From positions 124,001 to 188,000 of the forward strand of contig JAODMF010000013.1 in NCBI GenBank assembly GCA_025464095.1: DNA of 64,000 nt, given 5' to 3'. The stretch's first letter is position 1. Every line of letters begins with the position of its first letter. The notes below the pieces were generated by a model. That model was not told where the DNA came from. It saw nothing but the letters and a program-made list of their open reading frames with translations, and ran no database searches. The position numbers and the translations under genes were made by a program. This document shows positions 59,728 through 64,000 of this stretch, piece after piece. This DNA is from Glaciihabitans sp. (GTDB lineage Bacteria > Actinomycetota > Actinomycetes > Actinomycetales > Microbacteriaceae).

Positions 59728-61274
59728 GCTGCATCTCCTCTTTCATGGTGGTTCTCGAAACTCAAATGGGTGAGGTGGTCGACGGTGATTTCGGGTCCGG
59801 CGAGGCGTCCGGAGACGCGGCCCTCCACCATCACGTACACGGTGTCGCAGAGCGCAACGAGTTCTTCGTTGTCGGAAGAAACGACGAGCACCGCGGCACC
59901 GCGCTCGGCAAGCGCACGAATGACGTCGTGCACCTCGGCGCGAGCGCCGACGTCAACACCGCGGGACGGCTCGTCCAAAATCAGCACGCGCGGCGGATCG
60001 ATCAGCCAGCGCGCGATAGCGACCTTCTGCTGGTTGCCGCCGGAAAGGGTGCCGGCCAGAGCGGAGACGCTCCGGGCCTTCACGGTCACCTGATTGGCGA
60101 CGGCCTGTGCGCGTGAGCGGCCGCGGCTCAGGCGCAGGAAGGGAAGGAGTCGCGAAACCACGAGCGAGTCGAGGCGCGCGAGGTTGATGTTGAAGGCGAT
60201 GGATTCGTCGAGGAACAACCCCTCGGCCCGTCGCTCTTCGGGTACGAGCCCGAATCCGGCGGCAACAGCTTCCGAGGGGTGACGGAAGGCGACGTTCTTG
60301 CCGTCGAAGGAGACGGAGCCGGTGGTGAACCGGGATGCCCCGTAGACGGCTTTGATGAGTTCGCTTCGTCCGGAACCGACGAGGCCGCCGATGCCGACCA
60401 CCTCACCCGCGTTCACGACGAGGGAGGCGTCTTTCACCATCCTGCCGTCGCCGACGCTCGAGATCCGCAGTACCTCGTCACCGCGGTCGATGACGTCACG
60501 GCCGTGGTCGGGGATCTCGAGATCCTTGCCGACGATCGCGGACACGAGCTCCGCCTTGCGAAGACGCTCGCCCACGACCCGGCGGGTCACGGTGCCATCG
60601 CGGAACACGGTGATGTCGTCGCAGAGGTCGGTCACCTCATCCAGCCGGTGAGAGACGAAGACCACGGTGGCGCCACTCGCGACCAGGTCGCGGATGATCG
60701 CGTGCAGCCGCTCCGCCTCGCGTGCCGACAGCGATGCGGTCGGCTCGTCCATGGCGATCAGGCGAGCGTCGGCCATGAGAGCGCGGCCGATGAGAACAAG
60801 CCACTGGTCCGCCGTGCTCAGGTCATCGACCTGGCGCGAGAGCGGAAAACTGAATCCCAGGCGCTCGGCGACGGCAAGCGCCTTGGTGCGCATCGGCCGC
60901 CAGTCGATCAGGCCGCCCGCTGTGACCAGCGGCATGCCGAGCGACATGTTGCGCAGCACGTCCCAGCCGGGGATGAGGCTCATCTCCTGGTGGATGAACG
61001 CCAGGCCGAGTTCGCCCGCCGCCTGGGGGTTCGGGATGTCGACAAGCTCGCCATCGATTTCGATGGATCCGCTGTCTGGCGGGTTGACCCCGGCCAGACA
61101 GCGGATCAGCGTCGACTTACCGGCACCGTTGGCTCCGACGAGACCATGCACCGTGCCGGGACGGATCTCGAATGAGATGTCGCGCAGCGCCTGAGCGCCA
61201 CCGAACGACTTGCTCACATCCGTGAAGCGGATGAGAGGAACCGCCTGGTTCGCGCTCGTGCTGGTGTCGGTCAT
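59724..61274 (-). CDS. Sugar ABC transporter, duplicated ATPase (CUT2)
   Basis: A 516-residue ATPase with two domains: Walker A GANGAGKST, signature STADQWLVLIGRAL, Walker B MDEPTAS; the second domain has LSGGNQQKVAIARWL and LDEPSRGVDVGARAEV. It energises the adjacent permease. It is only distantly similar to the ATPase at 4169, so the two importers in this window are separate systems. Confidence 0.93.
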   Translation of the reverse strand: MTDTSTSANQAVPLIRFTDVSKSFGGAQALRDISFEIRPGTVHGLVGANGAGKSTLIRCLAGVNPPDSGSIEIDGELVDIPNPQAAGELGLAFIHQEMSLIPGWDVLRNMSLGMPLVTAGGLIDWRPMRTKALAVAERLGFSFPLSRQVDDLSTADQWLVLIGRALMADARLIAMDEPTASLSAREAERLHAIIRDLVASGATVVFVSHRLDEVTDLCDDITVFRDGTVTRRVVGERLRKAELVSAIVGKDLEIPDHGRDVIDRGDEVLRISSVGDGRMVKDASLVVNAGEVVGIGGLVGSGRSELIKAVYGASRFTTGSVSFDGKNVAFRHPSEAVAAGFGLVPEERRAEGLFLDESIAFNINLARLDSLVVSRLLPFLRLSRGRSRAQAVANQVTVKARSVSALAGTLSGGNQQKVAIARWLIDPPRVLILDEPSRGVDVGARAEVHDVIRALAERGAAVLVVSSDNEELVALCDTVYVMVEGRVSGRLAGPEITVDHLTHLSFENHHERGDAA

Positions 61275-61312
61275 CGCTGTGCTTTCGTCGAAGGGCTGGT
61301 GCGTCGGTCAGA

Positions 61313-62272
61313 TCACTTGAATTCGGGGTGCGCGGCCAGGAAGGCAGCGACCTCGGGCTTCTTGATGATCTGACCGGTCATGTTGAGCGTCTCAGGCTTC
61401 CACTTGTCCCCGGCGGCGATCGCCTTCTCGAGGCTGGTGAAGAGCACCTTGCCCTCGTTGTAGCCATCTTCGAAGGCCGTCGCGGTCAGGCTGCCATCAG
61501 CGACCGCAGCGATCGAGGTCTTCGAGCCCTGGATGCCGTAGGTGAGTACGTCCGTGCGGTTCTGCTGCTTCAGCGAGGAGATTGCGCCGAGCGTGGGGTC
61601 ATCCCAGCAGCCCCAGATCGCGAGCGGGCCGGATCCGGCGGGGTGGCTTGCCAGCCAGGTGTTTGCGTACTTGGCGCCATCCTGCAGGAAGCCCGGAATC
61701 GTGACCTCTTCCTTGGTTACCTTGATGGCGGGGTAAGCGGTGAGGACCTTGTCGAGGGCGGTCTCGCGGTCGATGCAGAGCTGGCCGCCGTGGTAGGTGA
61801 GCGCGAGGATGCTGCCCTTGCCTCCGAGGTCAGCAACCATGGTGTCCGTGCTCGGCTTGCCGAGCGGCGTCACGGTGTCGACGACGACGCCAGCACCCTT
61901 TCCACCGCCCCACGAGGCAACCGGAACCTTTGCGGCCTGGGCGGCTGCGAGTCCGCTGCCGAGCGCGGTGGCCGGGAAGACGTGGGTGATGATCGCGTCT
62001 GCGCCCTTGTTGACGAAGTTGGTGATTGCGGCGTTGGCCTTCGAGGCGTCGCCCTGGGCGTCGACAACTTCGACCGTCCAGCCAGCGGCCTTGGCCGCGT
62101 CAATCGAACCCTTGGTGGCGTTGTCGTTCATGTCGATGCCTGACGCGATCGAAACGATGCCGAGCAGCTTCGGGCCGTTGCTGGACGTGCCGGCGGATGC
62201 GCTGCATCCCGCTGTCGCCAGGGCGACGGAGATGACCACTCCGGCAGCCAACAAAATTCTCTTGGTGCGCAT
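61313..62272 (-). CDS. Sugar ABC transporter substrate-binding lipoprotein
   Basis: A 319-residue lipoprotein with lipobox ATAGC (Cys 23) and a ribose-binding-like fold (GIVSIASGIDMNDNATKGSIDAAKAAGWTVEVVDAQGDASKANAAITNFVNKGADAIITHVFP). It heads the minus-strand operon and supplies ligand to the permease. The ligand is unknown; DhaK/DhaL downstream suggests a small sugar or sugar derivative. Confidence 0.92.
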   Translation of the reverse strand: MRTKRILLAAGVVISVALATAGCSASAGTSSNGPKLLGIVSIASGIDMNDNATKGSIDAAKAAGWTVEVVDAQGDASKANAAITNFVNKGADAIITHVFPATALGSGLAAAQAAKVPVASWGGGKGAGVVVDTVTPLGKPSTDTMVADLGGKGSILALTYHGGQLCIDRETALDKVLTAYPAIKVTKEEVTIPGFLQDGAKYANTWLASHPAGSGPLAIWGCWDDPTLGAISSLKQQNRTDVLTYGIQGSKTSIAAVADGSLTATAFEDGYNEGKVLFTSLEKAIAAGDKWKPETLNMTGQIIKKPEVAAFLAAHPEFK

Positions 62273-62529
62273 TACTTACTCCTTTGTATGAATGTCAGCC
62301 GCAAACGCCGGGTCGGGTTACTGACTGCCTCGCTGGTCGAACACCCCGCCGTTGCCTGCTAACGACATCGGTGAAGTAAAGGCGGTGCCGGAGCCGATCG
62401 GACGCCTCCCGCATCACTGCGCGAGTTCGATCAATCGGGCTGAAGACCCTGTTCTGCAATGCGGACTGGGGGCTGCTGCGCGGTACCTGCAGAGAACCTA
62501 ACAACAGCGTGCGCGATTGTCAACATAGA

Positions 62530-62576
62530 TGCGCGCGTTTGTGAGCATGACGTGCATTGCTGCTCATTATCGCGCA
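62530..62576. promoter_or_regulatory. Nested dyads in the divergent DeoR control region
   Basis: TGCGCG (62530-62535) pairs with CGCGCA (62571-62576), and inside GAGCA (62543-62547) pairs with TGCTC (62561-62565), with almost the same centre. The 348-base gap 62273-62620 between the lipoprotein gene and the DeoR gene carries no gene and must hold both promoters, so this is the likely DeoR operator. Confidence 0.5.
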
Positions 62577-62620
62577 AGATTGGACTGCTAAGTTGGTCAA
62601 TGATCAGAGAAAGTGAGCCA

Positions 62621-63364
62621 ATGACGAGACACTCGGACATCATCGAGCAGCTGCAGCACCTCGGTTTCCAGTCCGTACCTGACCTGGCAGAGCGGTTCGG
62701 CGTGAGTACGGCGACGATTCGGCGCGATCTCGAGAAACTCGAACAGCTTGAAATGGTGCAGCGCACGCACGGTGGCGCCCTGCCGCTCCGACAGGCCGAT
62801 GCGCCGTCTTTTCTCAAGGAATCGCTGCATCATCGCGAGAAGGTGGCGATCGGCAAGGCCATGGCCGAGCGCGTGCTTGCGGGCCAAACGGTGCTCCTCG
62901 CCGGTGGCTCCACGACGCTCGAGGTGGCGCGACACCTGGTTGATGACGGCCTGACGGTCGTCACCAATGACCTGCGCATCGGCAACGAGATCGCGAAGAA
63001 CCGCAATGCTCACCTCGTGATGATCGGCGGCGAACTGCTGCCCAGTGCGTTTTCGCTCTGGGGACCCTCGTCCGTGCAACAAATCGAGCACCTGCGCGTC
63101 GACGTTGCGATCTTCGGCGCAGACACCGTCAACGAAGACGGCATCTTCAGCAACAGCAGCTACGAGTTGGAACTCCGACGCAAGATGCGCTCGATCGCCA
63201 ACTCGGCGTTCTTCGTCGCCGACAGCTCCAAGTTCGGCCGGGAGGCGCTTTTCCGCGTTCTCGACATGGATGGCTTCACGGCGGGAATCACGGACGACCT
63301 GCTCGACCCGATCCGGGCAGCCAAGTTTCCCGTGCCGATCATCTCGGTCAACCCCGGAAGGTAG
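62621..63364 (+). CDS. DeoR-family regulator
   Basis: A 247-residue repressor: N-terminal DeoR helix-turn-helix (VPDLAERFGVSTATIRRDLEKLEQLEMVQRTHGGALPL) and a C-terminal sugar-phosphate-sensing DeoRC domain (AGGSTTLEVARHL.., FGADTVNEDGIFSNSSYELELRRKM). It is divergent from the ABC-Dha operon and probably releases it when a phosphorylated intermediate binds. ATG 62621 is preferred; ATG 62600 seven codons upstream is also open. Confidence 0.9.
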   Translation: MTRHSDIIEQLQHLGFQSVPDLAERFGVSTATIRRDLEKLEQLEMVQRTHGGALPLRQADAPSFLKESLHHREKVAIGKAMAERVLAGQTVLLAGGSTTLEVARHLVDDGLTVVTNDLRIGNEIAKNRNAHLVMIGGELLPSAFSLWGPSSVQQIEHLRVDVAIFGADTVNEDGIFSNSSYELELRRKMRSIANSAFFVADSSKFGREALFRVLDMDGFTAGITDDLLDPIRAAKFPVPIISVNPGR

Positions 63365-63439
63365 GGGCGCGCCCTCCGCGCGGTTGAAACGTTCTAATAG
63401 AATGGCTGCCGAAACCCCCGCGCGCGAAGGAGCCTTCCC

Positions 63440-64000
63440 ATGGAATACCGCCAGCTTGGAAATTCAGGCCTCAAGGTCCCCGTTCTCTCGTTCGGCACCG
63501 CCACTTTCGCCGGCGGCGCCCACGACGGCTCATGGGGAAACACTGACGTGGACGAGGCCTCGCGCCTGGTCGACATCGCCCTCGAGGCCGGGGTCAACTT
63601 CTTCGACACCGCGGACATCTACTCCGCCGGCCGAGCTGAAGAGGTACTCGGCAAGGTCATCGCGAAGCGCCGCGACGACCTCATCATCGGCACCAAGGCA
63701 ACCTTCCGCAGCGGCGGCGGGCTCAACGACGTCGGATCATCGCGCTTCCACCTGGTTCGCGCACTCGAGGGCAGCCTGAAGCGGCTGGGCACCGATCACG
63801 TCGACGTCTACTACCTGCACGGGTTCGACGGGGCGACACCACTCGAAGAGACCCTCAGCACGCTCGACGAGTTCGTGCGAAGTGGCAAGGTTCGCTACAT
63901 CGGCTGCTCGAACTTCTCCGGCTGGCAGCTCATGAAGGCGCTGTCGATCTCCGAACGCTACGGCTGGGCAAAGCACGTCGCGCACCAAGCCCACTACTCA
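63440..64000 (+). CDS. Aldo/keto reductase (3' end outside window)
   Basis: The first 187 codons of an NADPH-dependent aldo/keto reductase. The catalytic tetrad is visible: Asp 56, Tyr 61 (FFDTADIYSAGRAEE), Lys 86 (IIGTKATF) and His 127 (VYYLHGFD). AAGGAG precedes the ATG. It follows the DeoR gene by 75 bases and runs out of the window in frame. It may serve the same sugar pathway, or be a general carbonyl reductase. Confidence 0.9.
   Translation, partial: MEYRQLGNSGLKVPVLSFGTATFAGGAHDGSWGNTDVDEASRLVDIALEAGVNFFDTADIYSAGRAEEVLGKVIAKRRDDLIIGTKATFRSGGGLNDVGSSRFHLVRALEGSLKRLGTDHVDVYYLHGFDGATPLEETLSTLDEFVRSGKVRYIGCSNFSGWQLMKALSISERYGWAKHVAHQAHYS

Overview
The window looks like chromosomal DNA of a high-GC actinobacterium, most likely family Microbacteriaceae. 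This rests on GC-rich codon use with frequent gcatcc/ggatgc codon pairs, ATGA/GTGA start-stop overlaps throughout, lipoprotein signals, and actinobacterial families such as Xfp phosphoketolase, DevS/DevR and split PntAA/PntAB/PntB. The family call is inference; no marker gene settles genus or species.

Layout. 1-3.1 kb: the end of a MarR regulator, a nucleotidyltransferase-like protein, and psuG-psuK for pseudouridine breakdown. 3.3-12.5 kb: a GntR/FCD regulator, then one long operon: a ribose-type ABC importer (ATPase, two permeases, lipoprotein) joined to a GMC dehydrogenase with its small subunit and an aldehyde dehydrogenase. 12.5-16.5 kb: nnrD, a histidine phosphatase and phosphoketolase. 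16.6-20.8 kb: small regulators, a two-component system and a PIN protein. 20.8-28.6 kb: a DosR-like redox island (universal stress protein, DevR, GAF kinase DevS, DoxX, proton-translocating transhydrogenase, flavin-fold protein) with DosR-type boxes. 28.7-32.3 kb: a Cys/Met-rich copper-storage-like protein, a YtrA-type GntR unit with paired operators, a lysozyme-like protein and a RibD/DHFR-type reductase. 32.3-34 kb: lower-GC debris of toxin/immunity type.

34-43 kb: an XRE-cupin regulator, a TrxR-like flavoprotein, a large MalT/LAL regulator and a run of small membrane proteins ending in an ABC-2 exporter. 43.2-44.5 kb: an MFS transporter. 44.8-50.7 kb: a complete Streptomyces-type vancomycin resistance cluster, murF-vanH-D-Ala-D-Lac ligase-vanX with vanR-vanS on the other strand. 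The catalytic residues keep the VanA and VanX numbering, and three copies of a GCGTAT dyad lie upstream of murF, vanH and vanR.

50.9-56 kb: an accessory region against a tRNA-Arg(ACG) gene. Copies of the tRNA 3' end recur four times, one inverted, and a 199-bp block carrying the tRNA terminator is duplicated. Between the copies sit a truncated lipoprotein, a DUF5104-type lipoprotein, a toxin tail with an apparent immunity gene and a frameshifted membrane gene. No integrase is visible.

56.2-64 kb: a second sugar-type catabolic cluster (DhaL, DhaK, metallo-beta-lactamase-fold hydrolase, ABC permease, ATPase, lipoprotein) on the minus strand, facing away from a DeoR regulator and a partial aldo/keto reductase. 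No CRISPR array or insertion sequence was seen.
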